Positions 1 to 9,619 of a DNA stretch of 12,388 nt are shown one piece after another. The stretch comes from Trileptium ribeirensis (lineage: Eukaryota; Nematoda; Enoplea; Enoplida; Thoracostomopsidae). The notes under the pieces are model-generated. The model saw only the letters and a program-made list of their open reading frames with translations. It was not told the DNA's origin and made no database searches. A program made the position numbers and the translations under genes. Position 1 is the first letter of the stretch; each line of letters opens with the position of its first letter. Location: contig JASANE010000110.1 of assembly GCA_030248225.1 (NCBI GenBank), positions 1-12,388 of the forward strand, in the 5' to 3' direction.

Positions 1-149
1 TATGTCTTAACTCTTTCGTTCGTATATTGAGACATTTGTCACAGTGTATGTTGCGTGGCTAGTTGATTGTCGAGTTTATCGTTTGCGTTTGCACGCGCGT
101 TGTTATTCGTCCGCTTTGCGAGTTCCCTTAACGAACCATGGCAATAACA

Positions 150-208
150 TAGTGGCTACTGTACAAGACTCCGATCCGAGCGCCCTAGGTTCAATCCGCG
201 GTCGGAGC
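150..208 (+). repeat. tRNA-like SINE head, decayed
   Basis: TAGTGGCTACTG at 150-161 resembles a Pol III A box. GGTTCAATCC at 188-197 is a good B box with the TTCAATC loop of a tRNA T arm, 38 bases further on. CTCCGA (170-175) and TCGGAG (202-207) can pair. The stems of a functional tRNA do not close properly, and no acceptor stem partner is present on the 5' side, so a tRNA-derived SINE fragment is more likely than a tRNA gene. No 3' tail or target duplication is recognisable. Confidence 0.45.
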
Positions 209-216
209 ATGTTCAT

Positions 217-1430
217 GATTGCGCAATATAGGCTTTAGGCTAAGAAGGAAAAAGATGTACAGACAATACAAAATTTGCCGCAGAAAGGAATCTACCAATG
301 CATTTCAATATTTGATATTAGATTATTATAAATAAAGGGTTCTCGCCATTGCTCAAATTTTTGCTTAAAAATTTTAGCCGGTCGAGCATCCACAGTCAGT
401 ACTGCAGAAAAATGTTGCTAACGCAAGATGCATTTCATATAATCTTTATATTGTATTGTGTTTGTTTTAATGCGTCTAAACTTTAGTTTACGGAGCCAAA
501 TATATGAGACAATATGTACGATTCAGTGTTAATCAATATCCAAAATTTTTACTTGTTTTACATTTTACGTTTGATTCTCGTAAACTGCTGTAACCATGAC
601 TATTTTTAATTCAAACAAAACTTGCACATAACATGCTGTACGAACGAAACCGATACTCATAAATTAATCACACACTATTTACAACTGTGGTGGCTTTGCA
701 AATATCAATAATATTTGTGTCATCTGGATAGCCAAAACTATCTACACATTGCTTTGTGTTAAACCTGTGTAGATATGAAAATTTCAACCATTAAGTGTTT
801 GCATTGTTGAAACAATTTGCAGAGTTTATGCGACGAAACATTGGATAGAAATTAGAGTATAAATTTTCGCAATACAGCCAAGATGCACGCACAGTGTTTT
901 GTACAAACTGAGTGCTTCGTGAAGCGTTGTATTACAACTACATTTCACTGTAATGAACGTTAAAATCTGATTACAACATTTGTATGTGTTCCTTACTGGA
1001 TGTTGTGCGACGACGCTGTATCAATTTTCGCTGACAGTTGAATATTAATGGATGTACTCAAATTTTACTAAGCGCAAATACTTTGCAGTCAAAATATATA
1101 ATTTTTCTGTTATATAAATCAACACAATATAAAAGTACTGTAAGGAGCGAGAATATCCTACCGCGATAAGCGAATAACGCACCAGTTTTCCATATTAGTT
1201 GCTATAAATGCAGATGCTGACCAGTATTGTTAGGAACCAATGTACCCAACAACAAGCCTACCTCGAAGACGGCTACAAGCCAAATCCGGTTGCTGCCAAT
1301 GACGGACGCTACATTATGTTATAAGTGCGAATTAAGTAAAAAGCAATATTTTGAGATTAGCAAGAGTGTTTTGCTACTCTTAGTACAAGCAATGAAAATA
1401 TTGAGTTTCTACCTCTTGTTATACAGAAGT
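217..1430. other. AT-rich sequence without a recognised feature
   Basis: Open frames here are short, lack recognisable motifs and several need non-ATG starts. I see no domain, splice-delimited exon, RNA gene or clear repeat in this stretch. Confidence 0.5.
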
Positions 1431-1461
1431 TTATAAAATATTATAAAATTTATAAAATATT
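1431..1461. repeat. Three-copy 10-bp AT minisatellite
   Basis: The unit TTATAAAATA is repeated three times with one or two changes. It is low-complexity AT DNA of the kind common in spacers; no function is implied. Confidence 0.7.
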
Positions 1462-3840
1462 AATTCCATGTTCCATCCTTGTTTTCGCGGCGCAGAGGAA
1501 ATAGTTGCGACAAAACTATGCGAAAAGATTATGTGCAAGACGTTAGGGAAGAGTTAGGCGCGGTGATGGGCTGTTTGGATATGAATTGCAGCATTTGGAT
1601 TATTCGTTGCATAGTTGCTACAAAACTTAGTTTTCAAAAAAGCCGAGTTCGTAAAAATATTGTACACAATTTGTCCGAAATTACATTTTTATCATTATAG
1701 TATTTTTTCAGAGAATATGGAATTTTTTGTTTACAGCGAAAATGTCACTGTGGCATTTTGTGAGTGTAACAATTGCAGAAAGAACGTTCATGAGCTTTTC
1801 ACATTAACTCCACTTTGTTCTCCTCCGCTTTATTGTAACTCCAATAAATTGTCATTGTTGTAAAAAATCTTCTTAGAAAGATTAATACTGCGCTTAGCAT
1901 CTGTTGATTCGTTGGCATAACCAGACTTAGGTCTTAAAGAGATAGCACACTTGTTATGGTAAGACATTTTGAAACTAAGACAAGTTTCGGCTTCAGCTAG
2001 CTTACCCGGACAATGTTGTCAATTTAGCGTAGGACAAAGCCAGTCGATTTTTTTCCAAATTTTAGATATAAATAAAGCCAAATATTAAATAAGGCCTAAT
2101 AGTAAGACCTTATATATTCCCCTTTTTAAGATTAAATCTTTAAAATTTTAATTAATACCAAACCTGATTATACACCAGAAATCGATTTTTGCTACTATAG
2201 ACTATTCTTTAAAATACAAGGTCGATCTTATTGAAATACTTTTAGTTATTGAAGTTTCTAGGACTTTATTACAGAATACGAGATAGTTATTAATAATTTA
2301 TATACAACAGATTACGAAATAAGCATTGATGACTTCTTATGTTAATAATGCGATAAAGTTGCTTATGATATGATTGCATAAAATATTGATGTCAGTATTA
2401 CGACGGGCGAAATTGTATTGCTAATCTTATTTGGTATTTCTAGTGGCTTCTTTCCATTTTATCAGCTGTTTTATTGCTAATACGCTTGAATTCGTCGTAC
2501 AAAGGGCGTAATACATTACTATAAATTACACCTTGCTTAATGGCTATAGATAAAATGTATTATCTTGAACAAACTGACGCGAGAATTGTAACATACGTTA
2601 AAACAGACAGACCGTCGCAAAGTATAATTTATAGCAAAATTTAATAGTCAAAGTTTAATAATAACATCTTTTTCTAAATTTTATTTGGCACAGCAAATCT
2701 GCAAAAAAGCTGTTTCAATTTGCGCCTGAAAGTTGCATTAACTATTTTTCGTTTTCTGTATTACGATATTTATTATTTTTCTGGTACTTCTACGCATATG
2801 ATGAATGTAAACGGGGCGTAAGGCTATTAATAATTCTGTTAAAAATTCTATGTAATTTATGTAGTAATCGTATTTCTATGCATTTTCTTTAATTGTTGCT
2901 CAAATTTCATTCAAATTTAAATATATTTTCCCCTTGAACAGTAGAATATTTAAGAGGAGAAGTCTTTAGGAGAATAATACTCTTAGCGGCACTTGGCTTT
3001 TCAATGCATGAATTTTTACTGCTTGCAATTGCGATGCTTGTTTATGAGTTCTGTCTTGCGACAAATAATCTTTGTCTTCGGGTTTGCTTTAAGGACAACA
3101 CTAATTTAGATTACTTCCGCAAAATGTGGATTTGATCATTGTAGTTTTTAAACTCGCAGAAGAATATACATCCACATGCAATCTTAAAAATGGTAGTTAA
3201 GAATATTGGTCACTTGAATCAATAACAGATTGTTATAAACATATGCATACCTAATGGGGTTCACCGAGCCATGCCCATTCTCCTACTGAAGTTTTATGTC
3301 AAGAATCGATTAATAGATGTTCTTCAGTCATTCTCAATCGCAAAGGGTACATATACCCAAGTATAAGGAATTCTCCACCGATTAGTAACAGGATTTGAGC
3401 TCCATTACAAAGTCATTTAATTGCTAACAAAAGAAAAGTGATAACGAGTGTTTAAAACATTTGAACAGCGAATATGTTATATTGATGCATGTAAACTGTT
3501 GACTCCATTTCGGATGCAGGTTTATTAGACAAATACCCATGACTGTTTTCAATGAAATTATTATCGGTTCACTCAACAGTCACAACATGTTATTTAGTTT
3601 ACAAACCTAATTTTTTTGTTTGTTAATACATTGAAGTTACCATTGGGTTTATTCTAGGTTAAATAGCAACCTCCTTGCTATTTGCTCCTCTGCTGTTGCG
3701 TAACATTTGAGTAAACTAAACAACTACTGCAACAATCATTATGATTTTTCTGTGGTTGAACAAACTAGAAAGATGCTTGGCCTAGGATATAAAAAGTGAT
3801 GCATCTCGTCTTTCCAAAAGTGTATTCGTTTTATAACGGC
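1462..3840. other. AT-rich sequence without a recognised feature
   Basis: Two short open frames between 1479 and 1863 overlap each other in different frames and carry no recognisable motif, so I treat them as chance. The remainder has stops in all frames at high density. No RNA gene, transposon terminus or ordered repeat is visible. Confidence 0.5.
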
Positions 3841-3850
3841 TTTCCTGGCC

Positions 3851-3932
3851 CTACCCGCAAAATTTGGGTAGCTGGTATTCCGTGTAGTGCAGGATACGTT
3901 TCTAAAACGTACCAGAGTGGTCTATAGCTCTG
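3851..3932. other. Cluster of three short hairpins
   Basis: CTACCC (3851-3856) pairs with GGGTAG (3866-3871). TACGTTT (3895-3901) pairs with AAACGTA (3905-3911) across a three-base loop. CAGAG (3913-3917) pairs with CTCTG (3928-3932). CTGGTA (3872-3877) can also pair with TACCAG (3910-3915), enclosing the second hairpin. The stretch is less AT-rich than its surroundings. It could be a structured RNA or a transposon relic, but stems this short also arise by chance. Confidence 0.3.
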
Positions 3933-3939
3933 TGTCATT

Positions 3940-4865
3940 CTACCAGTACAAAAATGTTGGTTCAACTGTCACTGGCACTTTAATTTTTACACTTAGAGTC
4001 GTTCTTTTCCAAAATTTCAGATAAATGATGCTCCTAGCATATAAAATCATTATGTGACTAACATGGCATTAGGAAAGGCAATTGAAGTCTTTGCTATGTC
4101 GTTTATTTTATTGATATAGACTCATAAACGATGAATTTATGTGCCAAAGTCGAGACTACGTAGGTTCACAAATATTAACGGGCACAACAATAGAAGCATA
4201 AATACCTATATAACAGGCTTCAGGTTGAACATATGACCCCAAAATTGTAAAAACCCAACGGTCCGTACGAAGCAACTAGTAAAACTAATATGCAAAAAGA
4301 ATGGGACATAGCGTAATTGCACAGGTGGCCTTCAATGTAATGTAGCGTAGCGCATTAACATTCATACAATTTTTACGCAGGTGTGTTTAAAGCTTAGAAG
4401 TTGACACCTCCACATTTATCTTCTCAATGCGAATGACTTAATCACAGAGTATAAGGGCTGCGACCTACTCCGAAAGTAATCAAAGCGAGACCAGCAGAAA
4501 ATGATCTGCTTAGATAAAAATCCTTTTGTTTAGTAAAAAATTGCAAGGCGAAAGCAAAAATGCCATTATCTAGCATTAAACAGATATGGTTTTAATATTT
4601 TTGGTACTGCTTTGTGCCACTGCAACATTTATGACGTATTAATCAATACATTCCAACTGGTTACTTCGTTTATCAATCATGTTCGCTTATTCTCATTACA
4701 TATTACCGACAACAATATTAGCTAAAATCTTTGGATTTCCACAACGAAAAGGATATATCATGTACATCTCGCTGACACATGCGTAGCTATCTATGTTTCA
4801 CGTTAAATTAAACATGTTTTATGGTTACTCTGTGTCCATTCATGCCGAAGCAGTGATTCAGTCAT
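3940..4865. other. AT-rich sequence without a recognised feature
   Basis: Nothing in this stretch reads as a gene, RNA or transposon end. It leads into the GC-rich block that starts near 4870. Confidence 0.5.
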
Positions 4866-4869
4866 ACTA

Positions 4870-5190
4870 TACCCCGAGGCCTCGGAGCCCCCTCCCCGGG
4901 GCCTTAGTCTACCCCTGATACTCAAAACACCCTCTGGGTTCCGAAGACTCGCGAAAAATTTAGTAATTATAGAAAAAATTGGCAAAAATAGTGTGAAAAT
5001 TGGCAAAAATTAGGATAATATTTGGTCCTGGAAGGGGAGGTTGTCAACTTTTTTCAGTATTCCTGAGGACCTCTCCCAAACACCTTCCTTCGAGGCCCTT
5101 CCTCGGAACCGCTACCTCCCCATCCCCTAATCTATGAAATGATCTCCAGCTCCCGCCGACCCCGAGACCCTGCAAGACCTCAGATACATC
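4870..5190. repeat. GC-rich block with palindromes, probably a fragment of an unidentified repeat
   Basis: Base composition changes sharply near 4870: C- and G-rich runs flank a central A-rich segment (about 4950-5020). CCGAGGCCTCGG (4874-4885) and CCCCGGGG (4894-4901) are perfect palindromes. CGAGG (5091-5095) and CCTCG (5101-5105) form a hairpin, and its surroundings resemble the first palindrome read in the same direction, including a following CCTCCCC. A 15-base string AAAATTGGCAAAAAT occurs twice, at 4975-4989 and 4996-5010, 21 bases apart. The minus-strand open frame of 67 codons across this block reads as low-complexity Gly/Arg/Ser and is not convincing. A non-autonomous transposon or a CpG-rich regulatory patch are alternatives. 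Confidence 0.4.
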
Positions 5191-5339
5191 ACCATTGCTA
5201 CTGCTGTTAAAGTTTGCTCAACTCTATATTTATATACCTGTATCTCGCATGTGAAGATGAAATAGAGTCAACGTGGTTTTATTTATAAGTCGTCATTTTA
5301 AGTTATTGCATCTAACAGGCTGTGCTTGATGCATATACG

Positions 5340-5565
5340 ACCATAAAACCTCTAGAACCCTGAAACTATTAAAAATCCTAAACCATTGTCGATTCTAAAT
5401 TCATATAAAACGACTGAAATAGCTTCGTACTTCGATGCTGACCTCTAAATAACAAAACCTTTGTATCCTGCAATCCCAAATATTTGGATTTATGGATTAT
5501 ACATATATGGATTATTCTTGGTGTCCTGTACGCAGTACATAATCATAGATACAATACTGAAGGCT
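5340..5565. repeat. Possible outlying degenerate unit of the tandem array
   Basis: CCCTGAAACTATTAAAAATCC near 5357 and GCTGACCTCTAAATAACAAAA near 5438 resemble parts of the units at 5566 and 5727, but with extra DNA between them. The match is weak and could be coincidental. Confidence 0.25.
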
Positions 5566-6060
5566 GACTATATTCTGGAAATCTGGTTCATTGCACCTGA
5601 ACCCATTGTAAACATCTGAAACTGCATTAAATATTCGTGGTGGTACATAGAGAACCAAAACATCTATTCAGCATACAAAACGTACATATAGATGCCCTGA
5701 TAGCCTGCATCGTACTACTCAAGACAGACTATATTATGGAAATCTGCTTCATTGACCCTAGACCATTAAAAACCTATGGAATAAAATATGTGTGCTGGAC
5801 TCTAGATAAACAAGCCATCGTATTTGACATGCCAAAAAGCTATATGTAGACTATTCTCGATGCCCTTTGCGCAATAAATAACCAAACCACTGAAGCCAGA
5901 CTATATTCTGGAAATCGGATTCATTGAGTCTAAACTCTTTAAAAACCTGTGGAACAGAAAAACCTGTAGAACACATTATGCGTGCTCAAAATTTAGATGA
6001 CCAAATCATTGTTGTCAGCATTCACAAAAAATCTATAGCCCAGGTAGTGGTCTCACAAAA
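5566..6060 (+). repeat. Tandem array of about 160-170 bp units, possibly decayed coding repeats
   Basis: GACTATATTMTGGAAATC followed by TTCATTG starts units at 5566, 5727 and 5899, so the spacings are 161 and 172. Each unit continues with a segment like ATTAAAAACCTATGG, then a TTAGAT or CTAGAT block and an AAAAAGCTATA-like block. Between the second and third units the open frames keep the same phase: L-K-T-[YC]-G, then L-D-x-Q, then K-S. The length differences between these anchors are 18 and 3 bases. The first unit is more diverged and has stops. No protein family is recognised. Confidence 0.6.
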
Positions 6061-6232
6061 AGCTATATTCATTAAAGTTGTAGATCTGGATGAACTGTGT
6101 CTGCTGTATCCGTTTATGTATGATTCTCTTGTATCCGAAGCCTGTTTCGCGATATATACTGCGAAACAGTGGTCCCGGTATGAGCAGTCTGGTAAAGAGC
6201 CGTTAAAACTCTGTTTTGGCTATTTCGATTAA
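5924..6232 (+). pseudogene. Unidentified open frame at the end of the tandem array, possible exon or gene remnant
   Basis: The frame stays open for 102 codons from a TTG at 5924; the first ATG is at 5978 (85 codons to the TAA at 6232). Its first third lies in the third repeat unit; the rest is unique. The part after 6080 has mixed codon use, with many G- or C-ending codons, and a varied protein-like composition (DLDELCLLYPFMYD, then WSRYEQSGKE), unlike the AT-rich spacer. No signal peptide, membrane segment or known domain is visible. A frame this long can occur by chance in 12 kb, and no splice sites are proven. I therefore call it a remnant or exon candidate with no function assigned. Confidence 0.3.
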
Positions 6233-7629
6233 AACATTATTTGCAAAACAGGGTCGGAGCTGTTCGCGTTCAACTAATGAATCGGAGCTTCGCCATTGGT
6301 TTTGCTATCGAACAAAATAGATCGAAATCCATCTATCTTAAGAGGAGTTATGCACATTCTGACGGCTTATGTGTTTAGTCATGTGATTGTTTTGCTGGTT
6401 GATTATTCCAAATGCTTTTAAGCTATATGTATGGCTTTACAAACATTCAATAACATCTGTATGTAGTCGAATTCTTTTACAACAAAAATCAATTTATGCT
6501 ATAGAACCCGGTTTTTAAACTGTTTGAGATCCACCACAACTGCTGAAATAGTGTATCAATCTCTGGGTCGTTGAATTGTCCAGTTGACTTCCTTTCTCAG
6601 AAAATAGCCAGTTTTGAAGCTATCGAGTGAGGTACGACAGTTTTCTGTGCGATTCCCGTCAGGCGCTCAGCTTCGGAGTGGGGGGTTGCCGGTTGACCTT
6701 CTACGATCGTGTTTGCTCTTCCTATAAAAATAATTCTCGGTACAAAAATGAAAAACATTTTCCGTATTCTGTTAATTATTGCCAAGTTAGACACCGCAAT
6801 GTGTTCCTTGTGCTTATATGTTGTCTCAATATATTTACAAGTACTGTCAGATATATTTGACTTCTAAAAAGAATGCTTAAATTTTATATAACACATTTTA
6901 TAATTATATAATTTTTGAACCTCTCTCATAAGCTGTTTCATACAAAATGAAGCTGATATCTGATTGCCACTCGACCCAACTCATTCAGGCGATTGACAAA
7001 ACGTCCATTTTAGCAATATCCGTTTATGGGTCAATTCGTACCTACTGTATGACATTTTTTGTTTGTACTCTGTCAGCCGTTTGATATCGCTGTAGTTTTG
7101 AATATTATAGTTCGTCAAAAAGCATAGAGGACGGAAGTACGTTGAATATTTACGAAAATTTTCACACATTGTTGATCAGAACTTCAGTCTTTCTGAAATA
7201 TTGTATGCCTAATAACTCTCAAAGCCTACGTTGGTAACATTTTTTCTGTTTCACTAAGACTTAGTCTCGAGACTTGCCAAGACTTACTTTGATATAGCTT
7301 AGGTTTAAGCCATCATATAGCTTACAATACTTCGAGTAATGGACTATAAGATAAATAGTAGTACTCAAAAGAAAATAATTTATCTGAAATAGTGTTTCAT
7401 TCGGAACTCGCATCCACTTGGTGTTACTGTGTTGTTTCTAGATTAGGCTGCTGCTTTTCGAATAATCGCATTATAGCGATCGTAAAAAATCTGTCACACA
7501 TGTGCAGGTATCACTTTTACACCATTTAGGCAAATATTTACATTTTGTCCGATAATGCAAAATGTATTCAATCACCAAGTGAAACCGATGCGCTCTACAG
7601 GTTTGAATTCTGCAACTTATAGCAACACG
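6233..7629. other. AT-rich sequence without a recognised feature
   Basis: Short open frames on both strands (for example 6597-6860 and 6981-7169) overlap one another and show no motif. A mildly GC-rich patch at about 6640-6715 has a run of six G but no recognisable tRNA or transposon structure. Confidence 0.5.
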
Positions 7630-7639
7630 TTTTTGTACA

Positions 7640-7755
7640 GATACTGTCAGGGCACCGTACGCTGCTCAAAAGCGATGGTGAGGTGGGTCGCTGCGGGAAA
7701 CAAGTAAGGGCCGTGCGCACACCCCTTCGTTTGCTGTGCATCTGCCTGGATAGTG
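7640..7755. other. Isolated GC-rich patch of unknown nature
   Basis: About 115 bases are clearly richer in G and C than the flanks, with CpG dinucleotides and GCGA (7672-7675) able to pair with a TCGC some 16 bases on. It matches no RNA gene I recognise. It may be the relic of another mobile element just outside the YR retrotransposon. Confidence 0.3.
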
Positions 7756-8037
7756 CTTTGTATTATTTTCGTTATTTTTGTAACTACGCTGTTTGATATT
7801 AAAAATGTTAGACTAGAACGGTCTGGAACAGTGTAACGGACGTTTTATGTTCAAATGACATTGCCATCACACATTTTACAGTCTTTTTTAAAGAATGATA
7901 CATAAATTTCAGCTGTTATACGGTATCTCAGTGAAAGATTGTTTGTGCCGTTAATTTTCACCAATTTCCAATTCTAAATTGCCTGCCTCAGCCTCAACAA
8001 ACTGGTCACTTTTGTAAACTAAACGCAATATCTATTT
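7756..8037. other. Spacer flanking the 3' end of the YR element
   Basis: This is AT-rich DNA up to the outer edge of B2, with no open frame of note. It should represent the host side of the insertion junction. Confidence 0.5.
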
Positions 8038-8098
8038 ATTATCCCTCCGTATAACTACGGGATAATCCCTGTTATAATCGGTGAGAACCAGCTGTTGC
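8038..8098 (-). repeat. Split direct repeat B2, 3' terminal repeat of the YR retrotransposon
   Basis: This is the outer copy of B1 and shares about 79 percent of positions with it by hand count. It carries GTTATAATCGG (8071-8081) facing a shorter, imperfect inverted partner CCGTATAAC (8047-8055) across a 15-base spacer that contains the near-palindrome GGGATAATCCC. Its outer edge is taken as the 3' end of the element because similarity to the A2/B1 block is lost below 8038. No target-site duplication is visible or expected for a recombinase-integrated element. Confidence 0.7.
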
Positions 8099-8100
8099 TG

Positions 8101-8151
8101 GATATAATAGAATGTGAAGAATATAATAGAATTTTGAATAGAATAGAATAC
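8101..8151. repeat. AATAGAAT-type simple repeat beside B2
   Basis: Imperfect repeats of GAATATAATAGAAT and AATAGAAT fill about 50 bases between the inner edge of B2 and the recombinase tail. They give the short plus-strand open frame here, which is low-complexity and not a gene. CCAGC and GCTGG at the B2 edge (8088-8101) also form a five-base stem with a four-base loop. Confidence 0.6.
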
Positions 8152-8154
8152 GCT

Positions 8155-8160
8155 TTTATT
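8155..8160 (-). promoter_or_regulatory. Possible polyadenylation signal for the recombinase transcript
   Basis: AATAAA on the minus strand lies about 155 bases after the recombinase stop and before the terminal repeat B2, where a 3' end signal could sit. In DNA this AT-rich the hexamer is common by chance, so support is positional only. Confidence 0.25.
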
Positions 8161-8315
8161 TCAAAAATCGACAGAATTCAGATTGCTTCCCACAAAAATA
8201 ACAGTATTAATAAGGAAGAAAAAATGTGGCCTTCAATCAAAACCTTTGAAAATGCTACGACATCATACCGTCGAAACCTGAAACAAACCAAAAATAAAAT
8301 AGATGCCATATTGTT

Positions 8316-9274
8316 TTAAAACAAAGCTTGACTGAAAGCAATGCGAGCGGTAAGAGGCTCTTGTATATACATGTCCTTACTGGAAGCAGATTTCCAACGA
8401 CCATGCAGTTGAATTAAGCGTTCGGATAAACCTTTGCGAGCGGCAGACGAAGCTCCACCAGCACGCAAACTATGCGTAGCAAAAGCAGAGGTGTCTAAAC
8501 CTATGGATCCTGCTGCACTTTTAACGATTTTATTTGCACAGTCATAGGTCAAACGCTTACCTGTAGGTAAAAGGGACTGGAGGGATTTAGAAAAACGGAA
8601 TGTCTGCAACAAAGGTACATCATTTAAGGGAGTAGAAGAATGCGCAGCCATCGCCTCTCTATAACGTCTGAATATGTGTACAGGGCAAGGAGAGCCACCA
8701 GAGGCAGCAATAACAATGTAATTCCCCTCCCTGAGTTGATCCGTCTTACTGGATAAAATACTAATCTAAAGGTGTGAGTGCAAATCCAAAACATTGCCAA
8801 AATTTAAATTTTGGATGTCATTAAATCGGAGAAAACCGAAGTAACCAAAAGAAACTAAAACGCCTAAGCGCAAAGCTGATAAATCCACCAACGCTAGGCA
8901 GGGAAAAGCTAGAATACGCTGAATATGTTGCTTAAGAAAAGGTGACTTTTTCCGGGCAGGACACGCCACGGTATTCTTTAAAGTCAGTAATACATTTAAA
9001 CAACTCATCTGTTAAAAGATTCTTACCCATACAGTGAAATGAATTAAAACAAGCAACGATGCCTACACTATTCCATGAACCCATGTCCGGCAGCTTATGA
9101 TGTAGAAACAGAACCGCAACGAACGCTTCGGTGCGATACGGCAATTTGTCCGGAAACACTGTAAAGAACCAGTGGGCAAATTGATTCGCGTACCTTGAGC
9201 GATGACACGGCTATCAAATTGACCATAGCGCCAACGAGAATTGAAAGCTCAGGCAAGCTATTAGACATTGACAT
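8316..9274 (-). pseudogene. Tyrosine recombinase (YR) of the DIRS-type retrotransposon, three breaks
   Basis: The product would integrate the element's circular DNA by strand exchange through a 3'-phosphotyrosine, without a DDE integrase. The likely start is the in-frame ATG at 9274 (MSMSNSLPEL), giving about 320 codons, normal for the family. An N-terminal core-binding domain (NQFAHWFFTVFPDK) is followed by the catalytic domain. The catalytic set is complete: Arg in FLRFNDI (8828-8826), Lys in SSKTDQ, His and Arg in HSLRAGG (8474-8463), His in HGRW (8405-8403) and Tyr in KDMYI (8369-8367). Breaks are a frameshift near 9195, another between about 8945 and 9000, and an in-frame TAG at 8768-8766 with the same frame continuing on both sides. 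The reading ends in a normal TAA at 8318-8316. The HSLRAGG and HGRWKS strings are typical of animal DIRS-group recombinases. Confidence 0.93.
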
Positions 9275-9394
9275 AGACTGAACAAACCAGGTAGACAGCA
9301 AAATGAGGCCTATAAATAAAATATGTAGTAAAACGTGGGGGTCCTGGCTGAAGGTAAAAGATAACAATACCACTCATCTTGTTGCTTTACTGTA

Positions 9395-9501
9395 GCGTAA
9401 GTGAAAAGATTAGAAATTCAAATTGTTAAATATCCAGAAAGTAGTTATATAGAATTTGCATAAAGTATGTCTCTCTTATCAGAAGAACTCGATTATAACT
9501 A
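9395..9501 (-). repeat. Split direct repeat A2 (internal, next to B1)
   Basis: This is the internal copy of the A repeat, matching 12280-12388 by hand alignment. In transcript sense it follows B1 immediately and precedes the tyrosine recombinase, whose first in-frame ATG is at 9274, about 120 bases on. That spacing resembles the roughly 107 bases between A1 and the gag start, so the A repeat sits ahead of both the gag/pol unit and the recombinase unit. It may serve each as leader or promoter; this is inference from position only. Confidence 0.72.
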
Positions 9502-9547
9502 CGCATTATCCATCCGCATTACTACCGCAAAAACCCGTTATAATCGA
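9489..9547. other. Inverted 11-bp arms spanning the A2/B1 junction, candidate recombinase binding site
   Basis: TCGATTATAAC at 9489-9499 and GTTATAATCGA at 9537-9547 are exact reverse complements separated by 37 bases. One arm comes from the A repeat and the other from the B repeat. A related arm is present at each outer end: TCGATCATAAC at 12376-12386 in A1 and GTTATAATCGG at 8071-8081 in B2. Tyrosine recombinases bind pairs of inverted arms of about this length, but the usual spacer is 6 to 8 bases, so the spacing is not that of a simple core site. Confidence 0.5.
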
Positions 9548-9564
9548 TTAGAACCAACTGTTGC
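9505..9564 (-). repeat. Split direct repeat B1 (internal)
   Basis: This stretch aligns with 8038-8098 with about 12 differences and one gap in 61 positions. Both copies open with ATTATCC, share GTTATAATCG and end in CTGTTGC. Homology stops abruptly beyond 9564, about 55 bases downstream of the pol stop in transcript sense. B1 directly abuts A2, so together they form the internal B1A2 block that mirrors the joined outer termini, as expected for a circular intermediate carrying both ends. Confidence 0.7.
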
Positions 9565-9619
9565 GAAGCCATAGCGTAAGGTAACTTACCGGAAAGAAGA
9601 CGAACAAAACCTTAATACC

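Noticed and set aside
44..238. 64-codon plus-strand open frame at the left edge
   Set aside because: It starts with GTG, runs through the tRNA-like repeat and has no recognisable motif.
1479..1863. Two overlapping plus-strand open frames
   Set aside because: They overlap in different frames, lack motifs and are within the length expected by chance.
4803..5006. 67-codon minus-strand open frame over the GC-rich block
   Set aside because: Its composition is explained by the palindromes and low-complexity runs, and it resembles no protein.
5333..5362. Resemblance of TACGACCATA to the start of 5S rRNA
   Set aside because: Only about nine bases match; no internal promoter boxes or 5S stems follow.
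8095..8319. 74-codon plus-strand open frame opposite the recombinase tail
   Set aside because: It is made largely of the AATAGAAT simple repeat and A-rich DNA and lies in the element's 3' untranslated part.
8316..8651. A separate intact 111-residue recombinase gene
   Set aside because: The same frame continues upstream across the TAG at 8766-8768 with conserved catalytic-domain sequence, so this is only the C-terminal part of a broken gene.
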